A DNA stretch of 64,000 bases from Evernia prunastri (GCA_003184365.1 NKYR01000115.1:1-64000); one strand, 5' to 3'; shown: positions 21,845 through 33,477, counted from the stretch's first letter. Program-made: numbers and translations. The notes: generated by a model from the sequence alone, not told the origin.

Positions 21845-24374
21845 TCAGCCTTCAACGCCTCCTTTCAATCCATCACATTTTCCCCAGTGAATACATTCTC
21901 CATTTTGCGTGCCATGCTCAGTCTCGGTCGTCGATCCGTCGTCGTTGACCGCGCCGACAGTTGTCGGGTTCGGACTCTGGAGGTTTTGAGAAATGTAAAC
22001 GTCCATGACACGTCCGGCCCTGGCGAGTACGTTGTCCTCTGCAGCACCTTTCTTACCGATTTCACTACTGAGCAAGCCAAATAGGATCATTACTACACCA
22101 TCCAAGTGATCGTTCGGATTCGTTTCGAATAGTTTGACAGGTAGACGTGTGAAGTCCGCCTCAAGCTCTTTGTAAACTTTGAACAGCAGCATCCAACACG
22201 ACCAGTTTAAAGCCCAATAGTCGAAGACTAGCCTAGCCTCTTCCGCCTCTATGCATTGCTCCAGATGGAGAAGCAGTCGTATGGGGCTGAGTATGTGGCA
22301 TGATCCCTCCTTCTGCGTGCCCTGTTGAGAGGCTGTCTGATGGAGGAATTTGACCATAAGATCGACGTCTTTGTCTGTCTTCGTAGCATCTGTCTGACAC
22401 AACATTTTCTCAAAGGTCTCCAGTATCTTGGAAACCTTCAATTGACGCGGACCCTGGCTGGAAAACTTCAGAACTCCCGTATGTTCAGGGGCAAAGTTCG
22501 TGGTTGAGATTCCTTTAGCAAGCATATAGTTCTGGCGTAAGCGGATATCTTTGTCGGTGGTCCTCCAACGAAAATATGGTTGCCATAGAGAACAATCAGG
22601 TTCTCCATATCCGACCAACAGCTCGGAAGGTAACCTTCGTTCCTCGCAGCATTGTACAAGTGGGCCAAAGCGACAGCATATGAGGACATATTTATGATTG
22701 TGATGCCTCTGCGTTGTGATCTCAGGAGGGTCGCAAACTGCAATAGCCCACATACAACCAGATTGTGCGACAGAAAGAAAAATGGGTTGGCAGGGCCCAA
22801 CTCCGGATGCGATTGTCGTTGTCGCAGGTAGATGTCATCAGTGATCCACTTGTTGAGCTCAGTTCTGTCCTTCCGAATTTCGTCCTGCTTTTCTTTGCTG
22901 AAGTGTCTCTTGCTGGCGACTTGAGCGTTCTTGATGTAGAGGTCATTATTGACTCCCAATGTATCACAGCTCGCTTTGAACTCTCGGAATGGTCTCGTGA
23001 TTTCTTCCCCTAATGCAATGATCAGCACCGTCAAATTCAAGGAGAAGTCAAGAGAAATACCAAGTATTCGCTGAGTATCGAGGAAGATCTGTAACCCGAA
23101 AACTACCCATAAGTGAATAGGCCGGTCCTTGAGAACTTCCACGATTTCCTGGGTGAGGTCATCCCCTGGTGGTAATGACTGGGCAAATCCAACCGAAAGA
23201 ATCTCATGGAGGAACTCGTGGAGTATGATTTTGTCGACTTTCCAGTTGTCTTGATTGTCAATCTGGGAACCCTCAACCCTCAACATCGGGACGTGACCGC
23301 ACAAGTGCTCTACCATTGTTCCCCTGACAAGGGACTCACGAAACCGCCTAAGTTCTTCGAAAGGTAGGCAATACAGACTGCGAAGGTAAGCAGTCTCGGT
23401 GTAAACCAATGAGCCCGTAGAGATTCCTTCGAATTGTGTCGAAGTGACCATCGTATCCATGACTTTCTCCCAGCTGGTCAACTGGGGAAACGAGTCCATG
23501 AATTCTTTCTCAATGCGTCTTACTAAGCCAATCGCACAGCTGATGACTGCCGAAACGGATACCAGACTTAGACTGTGGGTACGATACCGTTCCAAGCGCT
23601 CATGGACATGCTTACGAACCTGATGTAAGTCTGCAAACATCTTGAAAACAGCAACCGGCACATCATCCTTTGGGTCTTGAAGTAGGTACGTCTTTTTGGT
23701 CTGAGGCTTCTTGGCCTGAGATTTCTTGGTCTGAGGCTTTGTGGGTTTCGGCTCGGGCGATGAGGTTGTCTCGGGTTCGGTGGCCTTGTCCTCGTGCTGA
23801 TCCGCAATCACTAAAGACTCGAGCTCGAGGATATCGAATGAACTTTGCTTGACTGGGTGGGAGTCTAAGCCACCCTCGGAGATAGCGATCGGTTCCATGG
23901 GAACGGTTGCTTTGCCTTTCGGGCGAGCAGAAGCCAGAACACCAAGCAGTTCATCGAGGATGCCATTAAAGTACCTATGAGACCTGTTGCTCTGTTCCAA
24001 AGAGGGATCGTTCACACTCTGACTTTGATACCAGTCAGCTGAACGCCTCCGTGACGTGATGGTCTGACGAAGGTCTTCCAACACGCGGGCAGGCGTGGCG
24101 TCTCTATATTTTCTTACGACTTCCCGTGCGAATGGCACGATGTCGTTGACTTCAATTATGTGCTGGGGTGTAGCACGTGCCCCCGTCGTGCTCGATTTCA
24201 AGGTCCTCGTCTTCGGTGACCTTACAAGACCTACGAAAGACATTAGCGTCTCTTAAACTAAAAGACTGTGGGAATATACTCACATTCTGCGCCTTTGTCT
24301 GTCAGCCACGACAGGACCGACTTGGTCTGGGCCTTGTATAGCGAGTAAGAGCCGGTTGGGACGTCTAGAGACAT
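21845..24374 (-). CDS. DUF6604-like protein with an internal frame break
   Basis: Exon 1 (24374-24284) encodes GSYSLYKAQTKSVLSWL, resembling the start of fungal DUF6604 proteins, which have no known function. A 53 nt intron (24283-24231, GTGAGT...TAG) joins in phase to CLVRSPKTRTL and ATPQHIIEVNDIVPFAREVV. A Lys/Pro/Thr repeat (KPQTKKSQAKKPQTKK) lies near residue 215. The frame runs on through NHIFVGGPPT, then breaks near 22556 and would end early at 22468. Coding similarity continues in another frame (DIRLRQNYMLAKGISTTNFA ... LLLHLEQCIEAEEARLVF) to a stop at 21845. I see no acceptable intron at the break, so a 1 nt indel (real or sequencing error) is most likely. Total about 830 aa. Confidence 0.65.
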
Positions 24375-27215
24375 CTTGGAGCGTGAGTTGTGGGTGAGCT
24401 CAGGGTACTCTTTGGGCTGCCGGTAAGGACGATGGTCCAAGGTCGTTTGCTTAGCTAGCTGTTAGAGGAGTAACTTGAGTAGGAGGAAGAGGGACTGATT
24501 GATTTCGTGTACAAGATCAAGGAAGACAGGAGGAATCGTGTTGATGATCTTAGGAACGTAGCCCGTTTTCAAAACAACGCTAGTCCAAGCGATGTTGACG
24601 TACCCTCGCTGCTGCGATGCCCGGAAGCAGAGGGTAGCACGCCATTCACTTTTCGAAACCGGGATGGAGACCGCCTCAAGGTGTAGTATGTTTACTCGAA
24701 GCTTGGGTGCTCTCCCAGCAATTTATATATGTTTTATATGATCGACGAGGGGTGTTTAGTTGCTCTAAAAGAACAACAATTTCCGAAGAGTTGACTCTAG
24801 CTTTGCCAGCTTTCTCCGCTGACGGTTGCCTCTCCATGATAGGGCATAGAGACGTAATCTGGTATCAATTCACCAAGAGAGGTCGTCGAACTTGAAGGCC
24901 TGCTCGCTAATCTCATCTGGTCAGTCAAATCACTCCTCAAGAGGACATGGGTGTTTACTCACATCCATGGTCTGATCTCGCGGCGAAATCTCCAAGGATC
25001 TCCTTGTGCTGGTCTTCTCAAGGCTTTCTGGCGACATGGCGACACGGCTCGCAGACGTCGACTTCGCAATGTTCCATCAGGAGAACCTGCCCAAGTTCAG
25101 AACTTGCTTGCTCCTGCCATTCGATTGGCCATACTAGTAGAGGAAATAATATCATGGTGTGCTCACAGCCTTGGCACAGTACTGGGACCGAAGTCTGTGG
25201 CGTTGTGTGGTTGTGTCACTCTTCTCAAGGCTCGTCCATGGAAAATAGGCCTCGGACAGCCCGATTGGACAATACTTTATGGTGCCGTGTTGGAACAAAT
25301 GACCCGGAAATCCACGTATCTTTTCAATCAGCTCAGGCAAAGGCACGGCCCAAGACGGAGATTTCGCCAATGATGAGAGCCGCCTGGACACTCTGGCAAA
25401 AGCATGATTCCAGGCATGTCCTCTCATGGTAAAACACCAGAGATATCTCCTCTCAAGATGTGTCTTTTTCTGGCAAATGATAGGAACCTTTATCCTTTGA
25501 CCGCAAATGAACATTCATACCGAGATAGTTCGCTGAGAGGACATTGACAGCCATCATGGAAAGAGACTGGAGACTATGGAAAAGTACTTGCAGAGATTTC
25601 TTCTGTGTCGTGCCTGGAATGTAGGCTAGATACAAGGGATGTAGTGATCATGTAATATATTGGGTAACAATCCTTTGTCGACACCAGGGTACAGTCTATT
25701 AATCCAATGCTAGGCAACGACGCCTGGAGTCATTTTGTTCTTGTCGGGTTAATGGCAACGGCAACAGCTACATACAATGCTCCTCCAGTGAGCTGGACAG
25801 AAGCCCCATATACCCTGTCAACAATGCCTCTGAAAGGACTTGACTTATCATCAATCGAGCCTCTAAAGAGAAGTATGCATTTAATAGAAAAAGGTACTGT
25901 TATATATGGAAAGAGGAAGATAAGGTCGATATAAAGGCCTGAATTAGGGGCAAAGTCTATTCAAACCCCAGCTTCATTTGTTCCCATAGTCAGTCACAGT
26001 CACAGACACCCCTTCACGTACTTCTAGCGACAGTGAAACATTGACCAGATTGGGAAAATGAAGCCTGAACGACATGTGAATACCGCCATGAGGCAAGAGA
26101 AAAGATATAAATCTAGCCTTCATCCTTCCTGAATGCAAACTATCACAGGATCAAAATTCACAACAGCAAAACGGATCGTGATACAGACAATCTGCCCATT
26201 CACCAAACCTCCAAAACGCCTTCACACAGCAAGCCCGAGCATCGATCACAAGTAGTGCATCAGGGAAGAAGCATACAGGCAATCTTTTCATTCATCAAAC
26301 CTCCAAGCTGGAGTCACTCAGCAAGCAGTCACACAGGTGGCTTACTCCAGTATCAAGCCTCTAGACTGCCTTTTGCCATGCGCTCCAAACTGCAACCCTA
26401 CAACATAGCCTCTCGACCTACGGCAGATGTACGAACCGTCACTGCCGAATTCGCAACCGCTAGAGCCGTCCCCACCCTTCCGACAGCCACATTACCCTAC
26501 ACATTCTCTCTATCATAGGCGTCTACAATACCTACTCTGACTATTACGAAGAGCTCACTTGGCATGTGCGGCGGGAGGGTGCGTCGGGCTAGAAACAAGG
26601 GCAGGGGGAGGTGGGCAAGTGAGTGGAGTGCTGGGGTGCATCATGCGGAAAGACCGCTTAGGAGATATTGGAGACACCGAAACGGGGTGTTTGCGTGTGC
26701 ACGTCTGGCTGGCAGGGGTGGCGGGGAAGGGAGAGAGGGTCTGGGGTTTGATGGGAGAAGGGGATGTGGGAGAGGAAGGTATGGGAAAGAGATGGGGGGA
26801 TTGGAGTGGGACGAGTAGGGAATGCTTGGGTTTGGGAAGGGTCAGGATGGTGCATATGCTGAGGGGGGAGTGCACTTTGGCAGGTCGAGAAAATCCCTCT
26901 CTGGTATCTACGCAAAAGATTCAATGCAGTGCAGATGGTTGGGGATGATGAGAGGTGCGAAGACAGGGTCAAGTACGGGCTTTTCGTCCTGATATTGTGG
27001 CTTGGTGCATTGGAAGTGAAGTCGAGCATGGGCCAACAGCCCTACGATCTAGGCTCAGTATCATTACGGACGGGAACAAAAGTCTCCTGTCTGCTTGTTT
27101 CGACCCATTAAGTGTCTGAACTTTTGTTCCCAGGGTGGTGTGGATTGAGAGGCTTGGAAGTGTATCCTGTCATCACACTACATCCTAGGTATCGCGCCTA
27201 AGCATTGAGGCCCCC
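24375..27215. other. Long intergenic region, no supportable gene
   Basis: About 2.8 kb. Several open frames of 60-160 codons exist on both strands (for example 24947-25432 plus, 26555-26875 minus), but none shows a recognisable domain, consistent composition or matching splice sites. At 26550-26870 the plus strand is G-rich, which by itself opens frames. Confidence 0.5.
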
Positions 27216-27980
27216 TTACTCGCTTTTCGGATGCCCACCCTCCCACCTCTTAATTAAACGCTGTGGCGTATACTCGTCACTGACCGCCTTACATCCACAC
27301 AGACCTCCCAGCGTCATCATGGAGCCCATAACGGCATACGTGAACGCGGCTTCCACCAACGCCCTCCACCCACCTCTCCATCCCCCAAAATCAACAAGGA
27401 CAAGATAATTGTCCAATTCCCACATCGCGCACATGATCTGTAGCATCTTCCATGGCTCACCAACCCAAGGGAATTTGAATCCAGATTGCGGTTCCAAGGC
27501 GGTGGAGAAGAGGTTGCGGAAGAAGATTTCTTTCTGCCCGTCGGCAGGATCCGTCCACTCTTCAGCTATCAGATCCTCCCCCTTCAATCTCTCGACCTCT
27601 TCGTTCCCATGTTCGCGGAAAAATGCTTCCTGCGCTTCCTTTTGTCCTTCAGTCAAGAGGTGGGCGGGGCGATCGAATCGCATCCATTCGTGGCGGGCGT
27701 AGCGGGGTACCTGCGCGGCGCCATCCTTGGCCGTGTATATTTTGCTTATCCCCGAGACCATGATGAGCGCGGCACCAGAGGTGACACGTACATACTCCGT
27801 GTGCGTGGTGTGCCAGTGGTATTGCGTGGTGATTTCTGAGCCGACATGGAAGGTGATGATGATTGGAGGAACGGTAGTCGTATTGCTGGAGGCGGAGGCG
27901 GGTGGAGGGAAGGAGAAGGTGGCAGAGTCGGGAAGGGGGCGGTAGAAGGACGTTTGGTGGGTGGTCTTGGTAAGAGGCAT
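27216..27980 (-). CDS. Cupin-domain protein with C-terminal hydrophobic segment
   Basis: Single exon, 254 aa from the ATG at 27980. An in-frame extension upstream to 28121 exists, but 27980 fits the start of homologous-looking sequence (TKTTHQTSFYRPLPDSATF). The cupin motif 1 is exact: G-x5-H-x-H-x4-E-x6-G, with H55, H57 and E62 in HWHTTHTEYVRVTSG, so a metal-binding beta-barrel is likely. A hydrophobic stretch at about 209-227 (LVEAAFTYAVMGSMMTLGGL) could be a membrane anchor, unusual for a cupin. Fungal single-cupin proteins include dioxygenase- and isomerase-like enzymes; the substrate cannot be told. The following gene on the plus strand is a sugar transporter; no link is shown. Confidence 0.75.
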   Translation of the reverse strand: MPLTKTTHQTSFYRPLPDSATFSFPPPASASSNTTTVPPIIITFHVGSEITTQYHWHTTHTEYVRVTSGAALIMVSGISKIYTAKDGAAQVPRYARHEWMRFDRPAHLLTEGQKEAQEAFFREHGNEEVERLKGEDLIAEEWTDPADGQKEIFFRNLFSTALEPQSGFKFPWVGEPWKMLQIMCAMWELDNYLVLVDFGGWRGGWRALVEAAFTYAVMGSMMTLGGLCGCKAVSDEYTPQRLIKRWEGGHPKSE

Positions 27981-28842
27981 TGTGGTGGTGTTCGTTCTTG
28001 TGCTGCTCTCGATGTAAGGATTCGGGAGGTCAAGGGGGTTCACGTCCACGGCCTTGGTTGGCTGGAGAGGGCAGTCGATAGATATCTCCTGGCTTAGAAG
28101 AAAGCATGCTTGCTCACACAACGCAGCTTTATGCTAATGTATGCCAACCTAGCGGACTGATTAAGTCGCTGTCTTTCAGATACTCACAATGGTGCAGCAT
28201 AAAGGTAGCGCGCAAATCGTCCGTCGAGGGTCTTCTCCAGTGCGGAATTCTTCCGTGCGTGGGGAACAAGGCTTGGCATTGAACCAATCTTCACCCCCAG
28301 TCCAAGAAGAAATATGTCGCAATTGGCATTGTTGCTATATTTTCACTACCAAAGGCAAAGAGGCAATATCAAGCCAGTGATTTAAGCCCTCGGCCCTTTT
28401 CTTTCTATCCTTTCTCTCACTTCTCACATCTCTGGCTTGTTCCCTTGTCAACTGCCGAGGCATTTCACCTGCGGCGGTGATGAACTTTCATCAAAGCAAA
28501 CGCTCATGCATTGCGGGGATTACCTGCCTCAAGGGTTTCCCGTCCTTTGGTATCAACCAATCGCAAGGTCAAGGCCGTCTTGCCTGCATGGGTAAGACTG
28601 ACCAGGTTTTGGCAGCGTGCAGATTGCCCCGCGCCGTTGACGATACGCTGCATGATGACGGAGGGAAAGCCGAGGCTCTCATTGCATCTGTTACCAGATA
28701 AGTCAGACTCTCTGCATGTCTTCTTGCTGAATCTTATCTTGCATGCTGTGCCTGTTGACTCCAATCTCTATTTCGCTGCTTGTATAGACAATAGAAGTAG
28801 TCGGCGGCCAAGAAGAACAAGAGGGTGGTACTCTTATCGATC
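27981..28842. other. Divergent promoter region, cupin gene and sugar transporter
   Basis: About 0.86 kb between outward-reading genes. The frames present have no recognisable content. Confidence 0.5.
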
Positions 28843-30900
28843 ATGGCTCCTCCTACTTTTATGGGCCTTACAGGCCGTCCGCTTTCCTTGATGGTCTCTA
28901 CAATAGCTACAACAGGCTTTGTACTTTTTGGCTACGATCAAGGCGTAATGGTACGTCTTCTCGCCCTGGTTCCTTACTGAGTGATACCAACCCTTGGACC
29001 ACGAGACATGTCTCGAGTGACTGATTCCTTCGACCTATTCTCTAAATATGTCCTATAAGTCGGACTTCACCACAAATCAGATGTGCTGACTCGGAAAATT
29101 CGAACAGTCTGGCATCATTACCGCTCCAGCTTTCAATGACCTCTTCACAGCTACCAAAGGCAATTCTACAATGCAAGGCTTCGTGACTGCAATCTACGAG
29201 ATTGGATGTCTGTTTGGTGCCATCTTCATTCTCTCATTCGGTGACTTCCTCGGCCGTCGAAGGGCTGTGATGATGGGTGGTAGTATCATGATATTAGGCG
29301 TTATAATCCAAGTGACTTCGGAGCGGAACTCGACTCCTCTCGCTCAATTTATCATTGGCCGCACCATCACCGGCGTAGGAAATGGCATCAATACCTCCAC
29401 CATCCCCACATATCAGGCCGAGTGCTCTCGAACAAGTAATCGAGGGCTTCTCATCTGTATCGAAGGCGGTGTCATCGCATTTGGAACATTGGTCGCTTAC
29501 TGGATTGACTACGGCGCAAGCTACGGCTCCGCGGATCTCTCCTGGCGCTTCCCAATTGCTTTTCAGATCGTCTTCGCTCTCATACTCGTCTTTGGCATGA
29601 TCTGGCTCCCTGAATCTCCGCGCTGGCTCCTCACCCGTGAACGCTATGAGGAGGGCGAAACAGTAATCGCCGCTCTGCGGGGCCTAGAACGCGATGATAA
29701 GGAAACGCAATTGCAGAGACAAATTATCATGGACAGCATCCGCGCTTCTGGCTATGCAGGTCGGAAAGGCACACCGTTGAAGGCGGTTTTCAGCGGTGGG
29801 AAGACGCAACATTTCCGCAGGATGATGCTGGGCGTGAGCAGTCAATTTATGCAACAAGTTGGCGGCTGCAATGCAGGTACGTGCCACCTAAAAAGAGGGC
29901 TTCCTACCTCTTAGATAGAGTCTACATCTCATTCAACAATGCAGTCATCTACTATTTTCCCATCCTGTTCGAGCAGTCGATCCACCAATCCCACAACATC
30001 TCCCTACTCCTCGGCGGCGTCAACATGATCGTCTACGCCATCTTCGCCACGGTATCCTGGTTCATCATCGAGCGCGTGGGCCGGCGGAAGCTTTTCCTAT
30101 GGGGCACAGTGGGCCAGTGCTTGAGCATGGTGCTCGTCTTTTCGTGCTTGATCCCCGGGACCCCCGCCGCTGCGAAAGGCGCTGCCGTCGGGCTTTTCAC
30201 ATACATTGCAAGTTTTGGTGCAAGCTGGCTGCCACTGCCTTGGGCAAGTCATCCCCATCGTTCGAGGATCATCCCCTTTGTTTGAAGAGATGCGTTCCGT
30301 GAAGCTAATTTCGTCCAAAAACAGCTCTACCCAGCCGAAATCAACCCGATCAAAACCCGCCAAAAGGCCAACGCGCTCTCCACCTGCTCAAATTGGCTCT
30401 TCAACTTCCGTAAGTTCCTCACAACTCTTGAAATCGGCACCAGATATCCTCCCTCCCTCCCTCTGAACCCCCTCCTCTTCGCTCCCAATCACAAACCCCC
30501 CCACCCGCTAACCTGCCCCCGCCCTCCCCCAACAGTCATCGTAATGATCACCCCCATCATGATCACCAACATCCACTGGGGCACCTACCTCTTCTTCGCC
30601 GTCGTCAACGCCTGCTTCCTGCCCCTCATCTACCTCGCCTACCCGGAGACGGCGCGCCGCTCCCTCGAGGAGATCGACATCGTCTTCGCAAAGGGCTACT
30701 GCGAGAACATCGGCTACGTCCGCGCCGCGCGCGAGCTTGAATTCTTGCAGGACGAGGGCGTCGATCGCATGGCGAGGGTGTATGGGCTTGTGGAGGGGGA
30801 GGGTGAGGAGGGGGAAGTGGAAGGGGGAATGGTGGGGGTGGGGGTGGAAGGGGGGATGGAGGGGGTGGGGGTGAGGAAGGAGTTTGAGAAGGGGGTGTGA
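28843..30900 (+). CDS. MFS sugar transporter (sugar porter family)
   Basis: Plasma-membrane hexose-type transporter with 12 predicted helices. Exons 28843-28950, 29108-29876, 29945-30243, 30325-30409 and 30536-30900 sum to 1626 nt in frame, 541 aa. Motifs: GFVLFGYDQGVMSGII in helix 1, GDFLGRRRAVMMGG between helices 2 and 3, PESPRWLL before the central loop, ERVGRRKLF in the second half and YPETARRSLEEID after helix 12. The third intron (30244-30324) uses a GC donor (TGG|GCAAGT) with CAG acceptor; reading it as an intron is required to keep WLPLPWLYPAEINPIKTR together. The C-terminal tail is Gly/Glu/Val-rich and G-rich in DNA. The substrate is unknown. Confidence 0.92.
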
Positions 30901-31536
30901 GTTTGGGTGCGTGAATAGCGCTGTGTGCGGTGGTGGGTTGGGTGGTTGGTTTTTTTGGCTTGTCGTCAACGAGAAAGGAGGGGGACAATAGAGAGGCTGC
31001 TCGAAGATGTTTAATCGCGCCCTCCTCTGATGCGGCGTGAAGCTATATATATACACATCTATAAATCTATCCAAATCTATCGCCAAACTCTTCATCATTC
31101 CTATCAATCTTAATCTAGATCTAAACTCGATCCTCATCTAGCGTCTCCCCATCCCAGATAATGACCCCACAATTCCCAGCACCCCATAGCCTAAAGCTCA
31201 AAGGGAGAGAGACGAGGGCGGTGATAGGGTATGGTATGGAGGGCGGTGGTAGGGTATGGAGGGCGGACGGGACTGGACTGGAATGGAATGGGGGTTTGGG
31301 GTGTTGTTTCGTGGGTTGTTGTTGGTTGGAGCATGCGATGCGATGCGATGGGCCTTGGGAGCGTGGCTGGTGTTGCGTGCCTGGAATGAAGGATGATGAT
31401 GGTGGTAGGTACGACCACGGTATGCTTTGTGGATTATTTACGGCAACCGCAATTGAGAAGTGAGAGCCCATGATTCGATTCGGCGCGGCTCTAAACCTTC
31501 GCACTCCCTCCCCCCTCCCCTTCATCCCCACCACCC
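30901..31536. other. Intergenic region
   Basis: Convergent 3' flanks of the transporter and the secreted protein. The segment 31200-31420 is rich in GGTATGGAGGGCGG and GATGCGATGCG repeats. No gene supported. Confidence 0.5.
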
Positions 31537-33087
31537 TCAAACCCCCCACAGCCTCCCCGCCCCAACCCTCCCCCTCCCCTCCACCTCCACTTCAAACGCC
31601 AACAGCCGCTTATTCGGCCCGACGCAGAACCCGGACAGCCCATCCAACACCCGTCCGAGCTGCCACCAAGTCACGGTACCGCCTTCGTACGGCTCGACGC
31701 GGACCTGCACGGCCCCGACGCGGTTCTCGACGCCGGCGGCGGGGATGGCCTCGTCCGGGTGGAGGCGGATGTTGGGCAGGGCGAGGCGGTAGGCGTTGCG
31801 GAGGGCGGCGTTGACGTCGCCGGGCGGGAGGGGGGAGCCGATGTAGGTGAAGAGGAGGGTGAGGTCTGTGTTGGGGATGGGGTAGGGGGTCGGGGAGATG
31901 GGCAAGGGGGGAAGGGTGGATCGCTTTTCGCTGCGCGGACGGACGGTGGTGGCGGCGGGTAGCGCCAGCAGGTTCCCGTAGCCGATGGTCCCGACCCTCT
32001 CGTCGCGCACGTCGAAGCCCAGGTTCCGGAAGTGCTCCCGCTCGTGCGGGGTGCCGAGGCCGTTGGCGTAGCGGTACAGCCCCGCGAGGACGGAGTTGAC
32101 CTGCGACCAGTCCAGCCGGGTCGTGCCGTAGATCTGGATCGCCACGCCGAGTTTCCGGGCTGTGGTCACGGAGATGAACCTGTCGCGGGGGATTTCCACG
32201 CTGCCGGACTTGTCGACCATGGGCGCGATCTCGAGTAGTGCGGCACCGAGCGCCTTGTTGACCAGGTCGCTCGGGATGGGAGCGCCGTGCCAGATGAAGG
32301 CCAGGTTGATGGTGGTGCCGGGAACGGGGAAGGTTGCTTCGGTTGTGGAGGCCAACGGCAGGCTGCTCGTATTGGCCGAAGTGGAGGATGTCTCGTTGAT
32401 GATTCCAGGCATCAGATTCAATCGTTTGCCTAGCGCGTCAGGAATTTCAGCCCTTCTCTCGACCTCGGCTGCCCCTCGACCTCGAGTTGAAGAACACCAT
32501 AAAAGCCCAGTGCCTATTCTTCCCTCATCTGCCAGATTGATTTCAAAGTCCAAAGCCTGATAATGCACTTGACGGTCGATGCCGGCCCCACTGCTGAATT
32601 GCGTCAATCCATCCAATACATGGTCGAGCTGTAGCCACGATAGCCCAAAACCTCTATAAGCCTGTACGGCAATAGAACAAATGCGAGGGGCAGGAAGGTT
32701 TGAACGCGTGCTATATTCGAAATTTTGATTATTTATCCTAGCTTCGGAACTGGATGATAGATGTGATTTGACCTGTTGGCGAGCGCCATAGATAGTAGAG
32801 AGTGCCCGGACGACTGGAATTGGGGGGCCGAAATAGGTAAATTTAAGAGAGATGGTGGTATCAGGAACCGGGTAGGGAACAAAAGGCTGGACAGATAAAT
32901 TTCCTGGTGTTCCTGGTTTATTGTCAGGTAGATGAATAAGCGTCCTATTGTCAAGGCCCGGCGTTGCACCTAGTAGGTCTCTAGTCTGTTCGAAGGCCTG
33001 AGAAGTCGTGGGGAGTGCTCTGCTGGTAAGGAAGAGGCTAAACGAAAGTACGGCAGCGTAAATCGCAGGCCTTCCGACTAGGTACAT
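31537..33087 (-). CDS. Secreted protein with three copies of an unknown domain
   Basis: Single exon, 516 aa from the ATG at 33087, where a signal peptide begins (MYLVGRPAIYAAVLSFSLFL, cleavage plausible after SRA). The open frame extends to 33447, but the extra part is not protein-like. Three repeats of about 115-125 aa lie near residues 72-197, 253-372 and 402-514. Each has [YF]P[VI]P-x-T-x-[IL]-x-L-x-F near its start, a central LxWxQ(L/V)xxVLxGL motif (LSWLQLDHVLDGL, LDWSQVNSVLAGL, VTWWQLGRVLDGL) and a final GR[IV]G-x-G-x-L or RVGTIGYGNL. Linkers are Ser/Thr/Pro-rich. No cysteine pattern typical of effectors is evident. The same domain occurs once at 18.3 kb. Function unknown; likely extracellular. 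Confidence 0.75.
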   Translation of the reverse strand: MYLVGRPAIYAAVLSFSLFLTSRALPTTSQAFEQTRDLLGATPGLDNRTLIHLPDNKPGTPGNLSVQPFVPYPVPDTTISLKFTYFGPPIPVVRALSTIYGARQQVKSHLSSSSEARINNQNFEYSTRSNLPAPRICSIAVQAYRGFGLSWLQLDHVLDGLTQFSSGAGIDRQVHYQALDFEINLADEGRIGTGLLWCSSTRGRGAAEVERRAEIPDALGKRLNLMPGIINETSSTSANTSSLPLASTTEATFPVPGTTINLAFIWHGAPIPSDLVNKALGAALLEIAPMVDKSGSVEIPRDRFISVTTARKLGVAIQIYGTTRLDWSQVNSVLAGLYRYANGLGTPHEREHFRNLGFDVRDERVGTIGYGNLLALPAATTVRPRSEKRSTLPPLPISPTPYPIPNTDLTLLFTYIGSPLPPGDVNAALRNAYRLALPNIRLHPDEAIPAAGVENRVGAVQVRVEPYEGGTVTWWQLGRVLDGLSGFCVGPNKRLLAFEVEVEGRGRVGAGRLWGV

Positions 33088-33477
33088 GATGAGATTCGAC
33101 AAGTAAAGGCAAAGACAAACAAATTTAAACAATGAAGCTTTGCTCGCCGCCACCGCACCTGGAGCAACGGAGGAAGGACTCAACAGATGCAGATTGCGAG
33201 AGGGGAGATACCTCCTGTCGCATGTGCAGCATGATGCAGTACACGTTGTAGCGCCGCGACTTGCGCGCACGCGCATGACATATCCCACGAATAAGCAGCT
33301 GCACGGGTAGCATAGAGGCACGGGGTGGGATGTGAAGAGGGGTTGGCATTTTGAAATGATTTGCTTGAAAGAGTGGGGCTGGCCTCTCAGTCTCGCCATC
33401 TCCGGAGGTTGAGCTCCAAGGAGAACCGGTTGGTGGTTGCTGCCCACTTCTTACCTTTTGGCGCATATTTGCATATT
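33088..33477. other. Short intergenic region
   Basis: Upstream of the three-domain secreted protein and downstream of the glycosyltransferase, both on the minus strand. No separate gene seen. Confidence 0.5.

Noticed and set aside
24947..25432. Plus-strand frame of 161 codons in the long intergenic region
   Set aside because: Ser/Trp/Cys-rich, no domain, no splice or start support.
26555..26875. Minus-strand Pro/Ser/Thr-rich frame
   Set aside because: Produced by the G-rich plus strand; no family or conserved pattern.
27981..28121. N-terminal extension of the cupin protein
   Set aside because: The Met at 27980 starts the part that resembles cupin proteins; the extension adds no motif.
33088..33447. 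N-terminal extension of the secreted three-domain protein
   Set aside because: The internal Met at 33087 begins a signal peptide; the extension is Cys/Arg-rich and not protein-like.
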